From Vibrio lentus (GTDB lineage Bacteria > Pseudomonadota > Gammaproteobacteria > Enterobacterales > Vibrionaceae), in assembly GCF_002875945.1 (NCBI RefSeq), contig NZ_MCZK01000113.1, forward strand, positions 34,808 to 98,807: a stretch of 64,000 bases of DNA. The letters are read 5' to 3'. Shown in pieces: positions 8,925 to 19,900 of the stretch (positions are counted from its first letter, which is position 1; every line of letters begins with the position of its first letter). The notes below the pieces were generated by a model, which saw nothing but the letters and a program-made list of their open reading frames with translations, was not told where the DNA came from and made no database searches. The translations under genes and the position numbers were made by a program.

Positions 8925-11900
8925 TTATGCTTTATCGATAGCAGGGGCTTCTTCGATACAAATTGCGATGTCTTTCACTTCGTAAATACGCAGACCATCT
9001 TTGCTCAGGTTTGCGTCGCCAACGATGATGCGTTTGCCGTCTTCGTCTTTAATCGCAGTGATGTGTACATCCAGAGACATCTGTTTGTTCAGAGGGTTAA
9101 TCTGACCACGATATTTCCATTTCACTTCAGATTGGATTTGACCAAACTTCGGATTGCGGAAACCAGCGCCAAGGTCTTTGTTTAGCGCATAGGTTTGCAT
9201 CAGTTCGATGATCGCTTCGACACCTAGAGAACCTGGCATTACCGGATCTTGATGGAAGTGGAACTGGAAGAACCAATCACTTGGGTCAATCGTGCGCTCA
9301 GCGTATAGGTAACCAAGGCCTTCTTTACCACCATCGCTGGTGATCTGTACTGTATCGATAAAGTTCAAACGACCGCCAGCCAGTTGGTAGTGCTCTTGCA
9401 CTTCACCATTAGCAGAAACAGGTGCATTGAAGTAACGCGTCGTTTTGTCTAGCAGGTTGATGTTTACATCCGGTGTGCGGTTGTTATCAACGTGCCAAGG
9501 GTGAGTCACTTTACCGTTGTCCAAACCAAGTTGGTCTTTCAGTGCTGCGCCTTTGAAGTAACCAAATACCGCTGTACCTTGGTAGAAAGGCACGCCGTCA
9601 GTACTCAGTTCGAAGCTGAAGCTCTGTACGATGTTGGTGCCCATCATTACTGTTGAAAGCAGACGAGAATCGTTGGTGATCGTTTTGCCACGCAAGTCGA
9701 CGTTACGCAGCATTTTGCCGCTGCCATCTAGGTTACGGAAAAACAGTTCTTCACCTGGGAAGCCCAGTGTTGTGCCCATGTAGCCAGAGATAAAGCCGTT
9801 TGGCTGCAGCGAAATCTCCATCAATACTGAGTAAGGCATTAGGGTCTGGTGGCTGTTTTCATCAAAGTACCATGCATTTTCTGGCACTTCGTATTCTGCG
9901 ATACATGATGAAGGCTTCTTGAAGTCGCCACGCTTACCGTCGATCTCAACCACACGAGTAGTTAGCTGTAGGTCGCCACACGGAGTACGTGGTGGAATCA
10001 TGCCACGGTAGATAGAGAAGTCAGGTCCGAAACATTTCTCGATATCGCCGGTTGCGAATTCGAACATATGGTATGGCGTGAATGGAACTGTATCGGGTGT
10101 GCGGTTCGGGTAATCAGGCGTTACCGGAGCTTCAACGTGTTGAAGAGGAACCACACCTTTATTTGGCGCCGTTTCTAGGTCTTCAATTTGAGCCATCAAT
10201 GGTGCATTGGCTGAAGCCTGTTGGTTCACTGCTGGTGTATGGCCCAAGTTTTCGATAACAGGGGTCGCGACAGCTGTTTCTAAAGAAGGCAGGTAACGAG
10301 TACATTCGTCGTCTTCTTTGATCATCACACCCAAGTTTTGGAAATCAACAATCACTTTGCCGTTGAGCAAAATATCGATGTTGGCTTTCGCGTATGGGCG
10401 AGGGCTTAGACCAATCTCAGTCACTTCCATGCGGTAAGTCAGTTCTGCCGATTGTGGTAGAACTTGACCACGACAGCGCACTTGTTGAGGGGCATTTTCA
10501 AGCGGTTGGAAACGACCATTTTGAACAAGCGTGTGCATGCCAAGGTGCATCATGAAGAATTGCAGCAGTTGACCACAACCTTCTGCCATCAAAGAACCAG
10601 CCATTACTGAGTCATCTTTGAAGTGACAAGGGAAGTACCAGTGCTCAGGCTCTAGCTGCTTGTGACCTTCAATCAGACCAAGTCCCCATGTGCCGCCTTG
10701 CGGTTCAACACGGCTAACTTTTTCGATCATCATGAACTTCTCTGAGCTGAAGCACAAAGAAGGCTGGTGGCGATTAGATTGGTGAGTCGGGCCAAAACAC
10801 TCTGCGATGTTGGCAGTCAGTAGATGACGTAATTCTTGGTGGTTAAACTGCGTTTTAGGGCAGTGCAACATAGGGTCGAAGCGTTGTTTAGTTGCCAGCT
10901 TACGCGCCTTGATTTCATCTTCAGTGTGAATCACACCCTTGCCGTCTGCTAGCTCTTCGTCGGTGAAGAAGCCTGCACAACCGTTATCCATTTTCAGGAT
11001 CATCTTGTCGCCAACGAAACACTCGTACGAGAAGAAGAACAGCAGCGTGTCGCCATTGCGAGCAAAGTTGTTGATTGAGATATCGTAACGCAGCGTATCG
11101 CCACCACGAGGCAAGTCGCCAAGGAAAGTCAGCGTACAATCAAGTAAGCGATAAACACGCTCGCCTTTGTTTTCAAAATCGATACCTAAGTAGCTGATTA
11201 GCATTAGGTCACATTGACCAGATTCAACCGCCACTGCCCAAGGGATCTGACCATCAACAAGATACGGCGCATCAACAGGGATGTCGTATTCGGTGGTCAT
11301 GGTGCTTGGTTTGTACTCGTTCACTGTCGCGTTGAGCTTGGTTACACGAGATACCAATAGGTAGTCAGTGGTTGGTAAGCGAACGCGGCGCGAGTAGCTA
11401 TCGATGATCGCGTAATCAGGGCCAAATACGTTGGCGATGTCGCCTTCAGCGTATTCAACCAGATCATCGTAATCCCAAATGCATGGCTTACGGATAGGTT
11501 TTACTGGTGCAGGCGTTGCAAGTACGTTGACTGGCACTGACTGAACCGGAGCCAGTTGAGCTAATGTTTGCTGATCAGTCGTTTGTTGGCCATTCGTTTG
11601 TTGAGAAGCGGCTGAGTTATCTAAACCAGACGTAACTGCGTTTAGCTGTGCTTTCAATAGTGCATCAGCCATTTGCATGCCTTGGGCACGAGTGTGCAGG
11701 AATGCTTTGTGTACCTGTTGAGCTGCTTGCTGATTTTGAGCAAAAGCTTGGTTGTGTGGTGTTACAGACGGCTGTGATGCTGCATCCGTATTAGCGTCGA
11801 TATTCGATACGCCATTTTTAGCGGATAGGACATGAGTCATATTGCTGTGGTTACCTGTTAGCTGACTGTGGCGCGTTGGCGCCAGAGTAGGGGATACTGA

Positions 11901-14891
11901 TGTAGGAGTTTCGATTACTGGCTCTACCGCGTTCTGCGCTAGTGCTTTCTTCTCTAACTCTTTTTGCGCAAGGGCTGCTTGAATGCTTGCTGTCGTTGGA
12001 ACCGACGCCACTCTTGCTGCTTGTTTACCTGAAGCTTTGTGTTGAATTGTTGCCAAGTTAGTCACTGGGGTTTGGGCAATATGTTGATAAATATCGCGGC
12101 CACCAAGAGTCACTTGCTTAACCAATTGACGTTTAGCATCACTCGCCAGTTCACTGCTTAAACGAACCGATAGTGATTGAGATTCAACACTCGATTGGCT
12201 TAGTAGCAGCTGTGAGCATTGTCCTTCGCTGATGTTGGCAACAATCGCGCTCTTAGAGCTGACATTTGGATTCAGAGACTCAAGGTTCAGGTTGAGGAGA
12301 CCGTGTAGTAGGCTTGCCATGCCAGAAGCAGCAGAGCAATGACCAACACGTTGACTCGCTTGAGTCGTCCTTGTGCTCGCTAAACTTAGAGACGAAGACA
12401 GATATGATGAAGACTGATGTAATGAAGATTCAGGTGCATGGTTAAGCTCAAGCAGAGAAACATCGTTCGAGCTCATACCAACTTGAGTCAGTAATTCATC
12501 AACAACGGCGTTGTTATTCTCGCTTGAACCAAAGGCCAATGCGTTGATGCTGCCGTAAGCCGCGTCTTGGTTGCGCGTTACTCGGCTTTCTTCAACAAGA
12601 ACAATTGCACCTGCGCCTTCGCCCACATTCCAACTGCCGTCTTGCGGTTGTCCGAATTTTGGAGCAAGCGACACTGGGCTCACACTGTTCTTCAGAATCA
12701 CATGCTCTGCACTGCCACTAAGGTCAACGGCTGCAATCACGACTGCGTCCATGGATTCTTGCGACATCAAGTTTTGTGCAACATCGATACAACGAGCAAC
12801 CGACTGTTCAGCGGCTGAAATCGTAAAGGCAGGGCCGTTAAAGTCCCACAATGAAGAGATACGCGAAGCCATGATATTGCCGATGAAACTGGTGTATTGG
12901 TTCAGCTTGGCTGCGTCCATCACACTGTCCATCGCGATGGTTTCTAGCGATTGGTATTCATCTTGTGTTAGCTCAATACCCATGTTGGCAAAGCTGTCAG
13001 CCAGTTGGCTATGCAGGTTTACGCGCCCACGGAATTGGTGCATCTCAAGCTCAGTTTCCATCGCGACTAAAACCGCAACCTTTTGGCCAGCAACAAGCTT
13101 GGCATCTTTGATCGCTTCGTCTGCAACTTTCATCAATAGCAACTGCTGAGAGATCAAACGGTCATCTTCATTAGGCGGCACTTTGAAGCGTAGGAAATCG
13201 AGATCGAATTGATCGATGTAGGCTCCGTTTGGAATACCATGTAAACCAAACTGATTCAGTAGTTCTGGATGTTGGTCTAAGCCTTTCCAGCGTTTCTTAG
13301 GCAAAGCAATGAAAGCATCGCTATTGGTCTCAATCGCAGTGCTTAGCGCATTGATGCTTTGCAGAGAACCGAAGTGAGACGCTAGACCAGTAATGCTTAA
13401 ATTAGACGGTTGTAGGCTTGGAGACGCTGACTCTAGAGTCTGGTTTACATGACTGGTGTCTGAATACGCTTCAAGCAGTAAGTGAGCATTACAACCACCG
13501 AAACCAAATACAGAAACACCCGCACAGCGCTCTTGGTTGCCCGCTTTACTTGGCCAAGGTTGAACCTGTGTTGGTAGGGTCTGTGAACCAAATAAACCTT
13601 CTGGTGAAGACAGTGGCTTGTCCAAATTAATACTTGGCGGAAGCACGCCTTCTTTCATCGCAAAGATCATCTTCATGATCCCCGGCATACCCGCCGCAGT
13701 CAGTAAGTGCCCGAGGTTTGACTTCGCAGAACCAATCAATGGCGGGTTAGAACCATTCAATTTGTCAGCAAAGAAACGCTCCATTGAGGTTAACTCAACC
13801 TTGTCACCTAATGGCGTGCCGGTTGCGTGACACTCAATCACTTCAATGCTGTCTGGTGTTAGGTTTGAAGCTTCGTAAGCGCGTTCAAAGGCTTGTACTT
13901 GTCCTTTGCTGTTTGGGCTTAATACGAACTGGCCACGACCATCGTTCGACAAGCCAATACCGCTGACGACTGCGTAAATATTATCGCCATCACGCTCTGC
14001 ATCAGCTAAGCGTTTTAGGACTAAAACACCAGCACCTTCGCCAGCAAACAAACCTTTACTGTTGCTATCAAACGGAACCGACACACCGTGGTCAGGGTAA
14101 GCGTGGAAGATTGAGAAACCCATATTGATAAAGAATGGGTCAGCACCGGATACCGCGCCCGCCAACATCATGTCGGCTTTGCCCGTCTTCAAGTAATCAC
14201 ACGCTAGCTTCAATGAATACACTGAGCTTGCGCATGCCGCATCTAGGCTAAGTTGCACGTTGCCTAAACCCAATGCATCAGCCACTAACTTAGAGGCGTT
14301 GTGTGCCGCTGCACCATTGATAGGATTGAGGTCTTGCGCGGTTTCATTGGTTGGCAGCAGTGAAAACTGGTCATTAGACAATTTAGCTTGTAGTGCTTTC
14401 TCGACCACCGAGTGATACATCGGCAGAAACAAGTCGTTTGAACGTGTGGTTGGGAACGAAAGGGCACCCATGATCACGCCTGTGCGCTCTAAAACATCGG
14501 CATTTAAATTAATGCCTGCGTCGACTAACGCCTTACGACTTGTATCTAAAGCCCATAGGAAACTTTGGTCAACACCGTTGAACGATTCTGCTGTTAAGCG
14601 GTAGCCACTGCTATCGAAATTGAAGTTTTCGATGTAGCCGCCTTTATCACAGTAAAAGCGGTCTGATTCGCCTTGCACGCCCTGATAGCTTTCAGGTTTA
14701 GCACCTAGCTTTTCAGCGCTTAATGTGGTTCGAGAATCTTTTTTATCCAGCAAGTTTTGCCAAAAGTCTTTTGGCGTATCAGCTTCTGGGTATTGGTTAG
14801 CAATACCGACAATCGCGATCTTATTGCACTTCACTTGCTGTTTGTTTTGAGCCTGATATTTATATTGAGATGGTTTCGATTGAGAACTCAT
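8925..14891 (-). CDS. pfaC: PUFA synthase PfaC (KS, chain-length factor, two FabA-like dehydratases)
   Basis: Multidomain subunit of 1988 residues. Domain order: ketosynthase (residues about 22-480; active Cys in DAACASSVYSL, His in ECHATGTPLGD and in SNLGHLLTAAG), chain-length-factor-like ketosynthase without the Cys (about 500-930; ISAAEQSVARCID at the corresponding place), a long Gln/Ala/Thr/Ser-rich linker (about 960-1150), then two FabA-type hotdog dehydratases (about 1150-1540 and 1590-1975; motifs CHFKDDSVMAGSL and HFHQDPVMPGSL). These DHs provide dehydration and the isomerisation that places cis double bonds. The linker contains a helix with VHKAFL around residue 1061 that resembles two segments in PfaA. 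The start overlaps the pfaB stop by 4 bp (ATGA). Confidence 0.95.
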   Translation of the reverse strand: MSSQSKPSQYKYQAQNKQQVKCNKIAIVGIANQYPEADTPKDFWQNLLDKKDSRTTLSAEKLGAKPESYQGVQGESDRFYCDKGGYIENFNFDSSGYRLTAESFNGVDQSFLWALDTSRKALVDAGINLNADVLERTGVIMGALSFPTTRSNDLFLPMYHSVVEKALQAKLSNDQFSLLPTNETAQDLNPINGAAAHNASKLVADALGLGNVQLSLDAACASSVYSLKLACDYLKTGKADMMLAGAVSGADPFFINMGFSIFHAYPDHGVSVPFDSNSKGLFAGEGAGVLVLKRLADAERDGDNIYAVVSGIGLSNDGRGQFVLSPNSKGQVQAFERAYEASNLTPDSIEVIECHATGTPLGDKVELTSMERFFADKLNGSNPPLIGSAKSNLGHLLTAAGMPGIMKMIFAMKEGVLPPSINLDKPLSSPEGLFGSQTLPTQVQPWPSKAGNQERCAGVSVFGFGGCNAHLLLEAYSDTSHVNQTLESASPSLQPSNLSITGLASHFGSLQSINALSTAIETNSDAFIALPKKRWKGLDQHPELLNQFGLHGIPNGAYIDQFDLDFLRFKVPPNEDDRLISQQLLLMKVADEAIKDAKLVAGQKVAVLVAMETELEMHQFRGRVNLHSQLADSFANMGIELTQDEYQSLETIAMDSVMDAAKLNQYTSFIGNIMASRISSLWDFNGPAFTISAAEQSVARCIDVAQNLMSQESMDAVVIAAVDLSGSAEHVILKNSVSPVSLAPKFGQPQDGSWNVGEGAGAIVLVEESRVTRNQDAAYGSINALAFGSSENNNAVVDELLTQVGMSSNDVSLLELNHAPESSLHQSSSYLSSSLSLASTRTTQASQRVGHCSAASGMASLLHGLLNLNLESLNPNVSSKSAIVANISEGQCSQLLLSQSSVESQSLSVRLSSELASDAKRQLVKQVTLGGRDIYQHIAQTPVTNLATIQHKASGKQAARVASVPTTASIQAALAQKELEKKALAQNAVEPVIETPTSVSPTLAPTRHSQLTGNHSNMTHVLSAKNGVSNIDANTDAASQPSVTPHNQAFAQNQQAAQQVHKAFLHTRAQGMQMADALLKAQLNAVTSGLDNSAASQQTNGQQTTDQQTLAQLAPVQSVPVNVLATPAPVKPIRKPCIWDYDDLVEYAEGDIANVFGPDYAIIDSYSRRVRLPTTDYLLVSRVTKLNATVNEYKPSTMTTEYDIPVDAPYLVDGQIPWAVAVESGQCDLMLISYLGIDFENKGERVYRLLDCTLTFLGDLPRGGDTLRYDISINNFARNGDTLLFFFSYECFVGDKMILKMDNGCAGFFTDEELADGKGVIHTEDEIKARKLATKQRFDPMLHCPKTQFNHQELRHLLTANIAECFGPTHQSNRHQPSLCFSSEKFMMIEKVSRVEPQGGTWGLGLIEGHKQLEPEHWYFPCHFKDDSVMAGSLMAEGCGQLLQFFMMHLGMHTLVQNGRFQPLENAPQQVRCRGQVLPQSAELTYRMEVTEIGLSPRPYAKANIDILLNGKVIVDFQNLGVMIKEDDECTRYLPSLETAVATPVIENLGHTPAVNQQASANAPLMAQIEDLETAPNKGVVPLQHVEAPVTPDYPNRTPDTVPFTPYHMFEFATGDIEKCFGPDFSIYRGMIPPRTPCGDLQLTTRVVEIDGKRGDFKKPSSCIAEYEVPENAWYFDENSHQTLMPYSVLMEISLQPNGFISGYMGTTLGFPGEELFFRNLDGSGKMLRNVDLRGKTITNDSRLLSTVMMGTNIVQSFSFELSTDGVPFYQGTAVFGYFKGAALKDQLGLDNGKVTHPWHVDNNRTPDVNINLLDKTTRYFNAPVSANGEVQEHYQLAGGRLNFIDTVQITSDGGKEGLGYLYAERTIDPSDWFFQFHFHQDPVMPGSLGVEAIIELMQTYALNKDLGAGFRNPKFGQIQSEVKWKYRGQINPLNKQMSLDVHITAIKDEDGKRIIVGDANLSKDGLRIYEVKDIAICIEEAPAIDKA

Positions 14892-16942
14892 ACTAGCTCT
14901 CCTTGATGATTCACTGCACTGCCTTGAGATACACCACTTAATTGCTTAGTGGTGATCTGTTGTTTTAGCCCTTGAATAAGTGGCTCGACAGACAATGGGA
15001 TTTGATGAGTAATGAGCTGACCAATGCACTTGATGAGCGTGACAACATCGTCACCGCCTTTGGCATTGGAAGCGATTGTGCAGACTTGGTCGGCTACGCT
15101 ATCGCTACGATTGATCTTGTCGATCAATGTGCTGGTTTGACGATCGGCACCTATTTCGACAAACAGGCGAGCACCTTGCTGACGCGCACTCTGGATCAAC
15201 GCAGTGAAATCCAGCGTCGAACAGAAAGTGTCGGCAATCGAAAGGGCGATGCTGTCGCTGTCGATATTGATTGGTGCGCCCGTCGGTAGACCTGCTGCGC
15301 TGATAAAGCGGATATGCTTTGGCAATTCGTCGAACAGTGGTTGCGTGTAAAACTCACGCACTTGGCTATGTTGGCTCAATGCTGGTGTGGTGTGCATTGC
15401 GGTAACACGATTCGCGGCAATGCCACGTTTACCTAGTTTTTTGAGTAGTGCACGACATGTGCTTTCACAACCTGCCAGTACGCAAGTGTCACCTTGGATG
15501 ATAGCGAGATAAGCGCGTGGGAATTCTGGTAACAGAGCCTCAATCGCTTGTGCATCACTGCGAACCACAAAGCTATTCCATTGGATGCTTTCGTCGCCGT
15601 TCAGCTGCCAATCTTGACGCACTGCGGTGAGCTCGCCAGAAATAGCTGTCGTGAAAATAGGGCTGGTTTGAGTCATCTCAATCAGCGCATGTGGGTTTTT
15701 CCAAACATTTAAGCTGGCCCACATGGAGGCTTCACCCTTGGAGTAGCCCAAGGCGAAATCTGGCTGCACTTTGAATTCATCACATAGCAGTTGTGTTAAC
15801 AGATAACTGCTGCCCACACCGGCAATTGCCAGCTCACTGAGCGACATTTCTTGCGAGTCTTCAGCGTAGGTTTTGTCAGCCTGCAGCATCTCTTTCAAGT
15901 TACCTTCACGTTCTAAACGAGCAAATAACTGTGGGAAATGGTGGTGAAACTCGCGCAACATGCCGGGATAAACCGTGCCAACACCAGGGTAAACAAATGC
16001 AACGCCACCTTTGCTTTGAGGCATCGGTGAGAAACAACTGCCCGCTGGCGTTTTGTATTGGCTATTGTCAGCCATTACTTTTGGCAACGCATTTTCTAGC
16101 GCTGTGATCTCTTGTAGTGCAGCATCGATTGAAGCGGCTTGAATCACGATGTTCGCGTTAAGGCCAACATTGTGCTGAACGCTTTGAAAGTGGCTTAGGT
16201 TTGAATACATCAAGCTGGCGATAGCAAGTTCGCTGTCCGCCGAATCGCTAACGCATTTAAGCTCAGCTCTTAGTGAGGCTAGCTTAGAAACTAATTCAGC
16301 TTGGTCATTGCCAGAAACCACAAACATCAAACGCTCGCTCGATAGCAATGGCTTTGGTTCGTGCAAACCGGTCGCTTGAGTCAATATCAGGCTGGTGGCT
16401 TTTTGGCTATCGTCACTGAAAGTTAACGCAGCAACCCGTGCTTTGTTCGGTTCAGTAAACCAGTAATTGTTAGGTAATGAATGGCTCGGCAATGAACGGC
16501 TCGATATCGCCTCAATCATATTCAACAATTCATTAAACTGCTGCGAAGCAGATAGGGTTGAGTATTGTTGTTGATGGCTTAAATCTGAAGCGGGGCGGCG
16601 TGACATCTCTAGAGCAAGTTGAACGCTATCTCCATTATCCAGATCGAGAGTTTCGGCAAAGCCCGCTAAATTCGCGTGTGGGTGAATCTTATTCTGAGCA
16701 GCATTCAGCGCACTTAACATCAACAATGATGGTGAGTGAGAATCCAAACAGAGTTTAACAGCAGTGCCTTGATTTACAGTCTCAATCGCACGGCTAAGTG
16801 CTTGATTAAAATTGCCATCAACCACAACAGTTATCATCTCTGAGAACGAGGGGAATAAGTCGGCAGAAAGCTCAGCCGCGTTTGCTGGCTGAGCTAAAAG
16901 AGCGATGCGCAATGGCATCGCTTTATTAGTAGGAACAGTCAC
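14888..16942 (-). CDS. pfaB: PUFA synthase acyltransferase subunit PfaB, GTG start
   Basis: 684 residues. The recognisable part is an acyltransferase domain in the second half: VYPGVGTVYPGM near 325-335 and the nucleophile Ser in GYSKGEASMW near 400. The first half is a degenerate ketosynthase-like region with weak conservation, as in other PfaB proteins. PfaB has been linked to the choice between EPA and DHA in Shewanella and Moritella systems. The start is GTG, within a TAGTG that shares its G with the pfaA stop codon TAG, so translation is probably coupled to pfaA. It ends in an ATGA overlap with pfaC. Confidence 0.93.
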   Translation of the reverse strand: MTVPTNKAMPLRIALLAQPANAAELSADLFPSFSEMITVVVDGNFNQALSRAIETVNQGTAVKLCLDSHSPSLLMLSALNAAQNKIHPHANLAGFAETLDLDNGDSVQLALEMSRRPASDLSHQQQYSTLSASQQFNELLNMIEAISSRSLPSHSLPNNYWFTEPNKARVAALTFSDDSQKATSLILTQATGLHEPKPLLSSERLMFVVSGNDQAELVSKLASLRAELKCVSDSADSELAIASLMYSNLSHFQSVQHNVGLNANIVIQAASIDAALQEITALENALPKVMADNSQYKTPAGSCFSPMPQSKGGVAFVYPGVGTVYPGMLREFHHHFPQLFARLEREGNLKEMLQADKTYAEDSQEMSLSELAIAGVGSSYLLTQLLCDEFKVQPDFALGYSKGEASMWASLNVWKNPHALIEMTQTSPIFTTAISGELTAVRQDWQLNGDESIQWNSFVVRSDAQAIEALLPEFPRAYLAIIQGDTCVLAGCESTCRALLKKLGKRGIAANRVTAMHTTPALSQHSQVREFYTQPLFDELPKHIRFISAAGLPTGAPINIDSDSIALSIADTFCSTLDFTALIQSARQQGARLFVEIGADRQTSTLIDKINRSDSVADQVCTIASNAKGGDDVVTLIKCIGQLITHQIPLSVEPLIQGLKQQITTKQLSGVSQGSAVNHQGELV

Positions 16943-19900
16943 TATGACAATTGCTCCTTTTCTGCGTTTTTAGTCGCCTCTTTCTTTGATACTGCTGAGC
17001 TAGATTTCGGCAAAAATGCGTCATTTAAGCTCTTGCTGATGGTGACTTTGGCGCCTTTCATTACTGCGCTTAAACGACCATCTTGATGGTAAAGCGAGAT
17101 ATCAGCTTGCAGCGAACGAGCCGTGCTTTTTATCACGCTCAGCTCTAGCCAACCTTGGTCACCATTGTGCATCGGTGCGTAACAAATAAACTCACCGATT
17201 GCAGACGGTAGGCTTGCCGCGCCGTATTTCAATCGAGCCCATACCAACATGGCTTGCAACAGATAATCTTCAGCAAATGGCTGGCTATCACCAAAACCTT
17301 GCTTAGGAATAAATGATCCGCAGTCGCTGTTTTCAATGTGAGGCAACTGGCATTGAGCCAATAAACCTAAGTCGTCAAAGCGTTCGACTGAGGTAATACC
17401 TTGCAATCTTGGTCCATGAAACAGAGTGCCGTCACTGTATAGAGCTTGTGCCGTTGTTACAGGTGCTGAAGTGTTGGCCTCAAAGCGTTTTACTGACGCT
17501 TGTTGAACATCTTCAGACACTTGTACAGAGGCAACTTGCAACTGAGCTTGATACTGTGGTCGCCCTTGGCAACTGATCACCGCTTTTAGCTGATCTTTTG
17601 ATTTAGCATCAGAAGAAAGAACCAGTTTCAGCTCTTGCACTTCATCAGTATCAAAAATCACACCCTTAAGCAGTTTGTAGTTGTGAACGCTAACGTTCAC
17701 CCCTAACAGTTGCTCTGCGACTTCACGCATCCATTGGATGGCACACACTGTCGGTAACACAGGGTTACCGGCAATGCAGTGATCTTGAATGAAAGGCAAT
17801 GCCTTTGGATCAAGATGACGTGTCACAGTGATGCTTGTATTCAGCGGACTCTTTGCAAGATGCACAGACTCCGCATTAAGCTTTTTTACAGCAGCTTCCT
17901 TGTTGTCAGAACCTTGCATGCTCGTACCAACCAGCAATTGAATGCCAGTTTCGTTCAGTAGTTGAGAACTAAATAGTTCTGCACCCGCCTGAAGAGGAAT
18001 TACGTACACACCGCGCTCTGTAAACATACGTTTCAGTGCTGCGTTTACCATGCCACCGTCCCACGGTCCCCAGTTGAAGCTCATCACTTTCGCTTGAGGG
18101 TTGCGAGCAGACAGCTGTAGAGCCGCTTTGTTTAGGATCTCGTTAGACATCGAGTAATCGCTTTGGCCTGTGTTTCCGTAGAAACCCGACGCCGAAGAGA
18201 ACATCGCAATCAGTTTTAGCTTGCTGCTATCAAGACCGCCAAGAACCGCTTCTAGTCCGCCCACTTTCGTGCCGTAAACCATGTTCAGTTCATCAAGTGT
18301 TTTGTCTTGAATGTGTTTGTCAGCCAGTACACCAGCGCCGTGGATAAGACCTGTGATGCCTTCGAAATTCGCCAGCGTTTTCGCTACTGACTCATGGTTC
18401 GATACATCTAGGCTTAGGTATTCAGCACTCGCGCCAATCTCGTTGAAAGCGGCAAGTGCTGCGTTGATTTCAAGGCTGCTCAATACCGGTTTTAGCAAGG
18501 CATCAACTTTTTTCGGCGTTGGCTTATCACCCGTAGCTTGTAGGTGAGCGATAGCCGCTGGTTTTAGCTCTTTCTCTTGCTTGCCTTGTGCCCACTGAGG
18601 TAGCTCAGCTGAAGTAATATGCTTACTACGACCTGCAAGAATGAAGTGAGACTTACATTGCTTAGCAAGCGTCAGTGCACATTCAAACGTCACGCCTTTA
18701 GCGCCACCCGTCACCAGAACTTTGTCGCTCTTGGTGAGTTGAGCGCCTGTGTTTTTAGTTTGTGCAGCACCTGGTGTTGCCGCAATCAATGTTGCACGAC
18801 CAGATTCACCGTTTTCCGCATGGCTAAGGCCGATTTCAACCGTGTTGGTATCGATATCGAATAGTTCACCTGTGATAGCTTCAGCTAGGTGACGAGCATC
18901 AATAGAAGCGTCAGCATCCAATGCACGGCAGAATACGTTTGACCATTCATGGCTCAGTGTCTTAGTTAGACCAGATAGAGCCGCTTGGTTAAGTTCTGCA
19001 TTCGCTAATTGCTTAGTATCTAGGTAACCAAAGCCACCATCGATACGGCTTAGTGTAAAGAACACGCTGCGACCAGAAACGGCATTCAGTTGGCCATTTA
19101 GGTGCTTGGCGAATAAGAACGCTGTCGTCAGTGAAGCTCTTGAGTCTGCATTCAAGTTAACCGCTTGCTCGTTGCTTTGTTTAGCATCAACGATAGCTTG
19201 TAGGTGAATGAAGCCAGCAATCACTTTGTTCGACGTTTTAAGGTCTGCTTCGATGTCGTTAATAACTGCAGTCACACCAGCATCATCGACGCTGTTGAGT
19301 GTGTAGCTTGCGATTTCACTGTTTAAAGGTGACGCGGCAGAAAGAGCACTACGCACTACAGCAACTTGAATGCCGTTAGCGGTCAACTTTTCTGCTAGAA
19401 CACCGGCGTTGTGACCATCATCTGTGATCACGACACAAGCGTCTTTTGAGAAACAATCGACGAGTTTATCTGCCGCTGGTAGCTTTTTTAGCGCTACCTC
19501 ATTGTGTGGAGGAAGTTCCGCTGTCGCTGTTTCTGCGATAGGCGTTACTGAATCAGCTTTAGCAGTCGCTACGGGTGCAGCAGCGGATAGCTTGCTTTGC
19601 ATGTAGGTAACGATTTCACCAAGAGTACGACACTCAGCTAAGTCTTCAGGGTTTAGCTCTGGCAGCGTTGGTAGCTGGTCTTGAACTGTACCTAGAATTT
19701 CAACACGTTTGATTGAGTCGATACCAAGGTCTGCTTCCATGTCCATTGCTAGATCGAGCATTTCTGCTGGGTAGCCTGTTTTGTCGGCAACCACTTCCAT
19801 CATTGTTGATTGAACATGAGCAGGTTTTAGGTCGTTGCTTGCGCTTTCTGCAGCAGGAGCTACTGCCGCTGCTTCCGAACTAGGAGCTAACTTGCTGTTC

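Noticed and set aside
12567..13149. 192-codon plus-strand frame inside pfaC
   Set aside because: Antisense to the chain-length-factor domain, no ribosome site and no protein family features.
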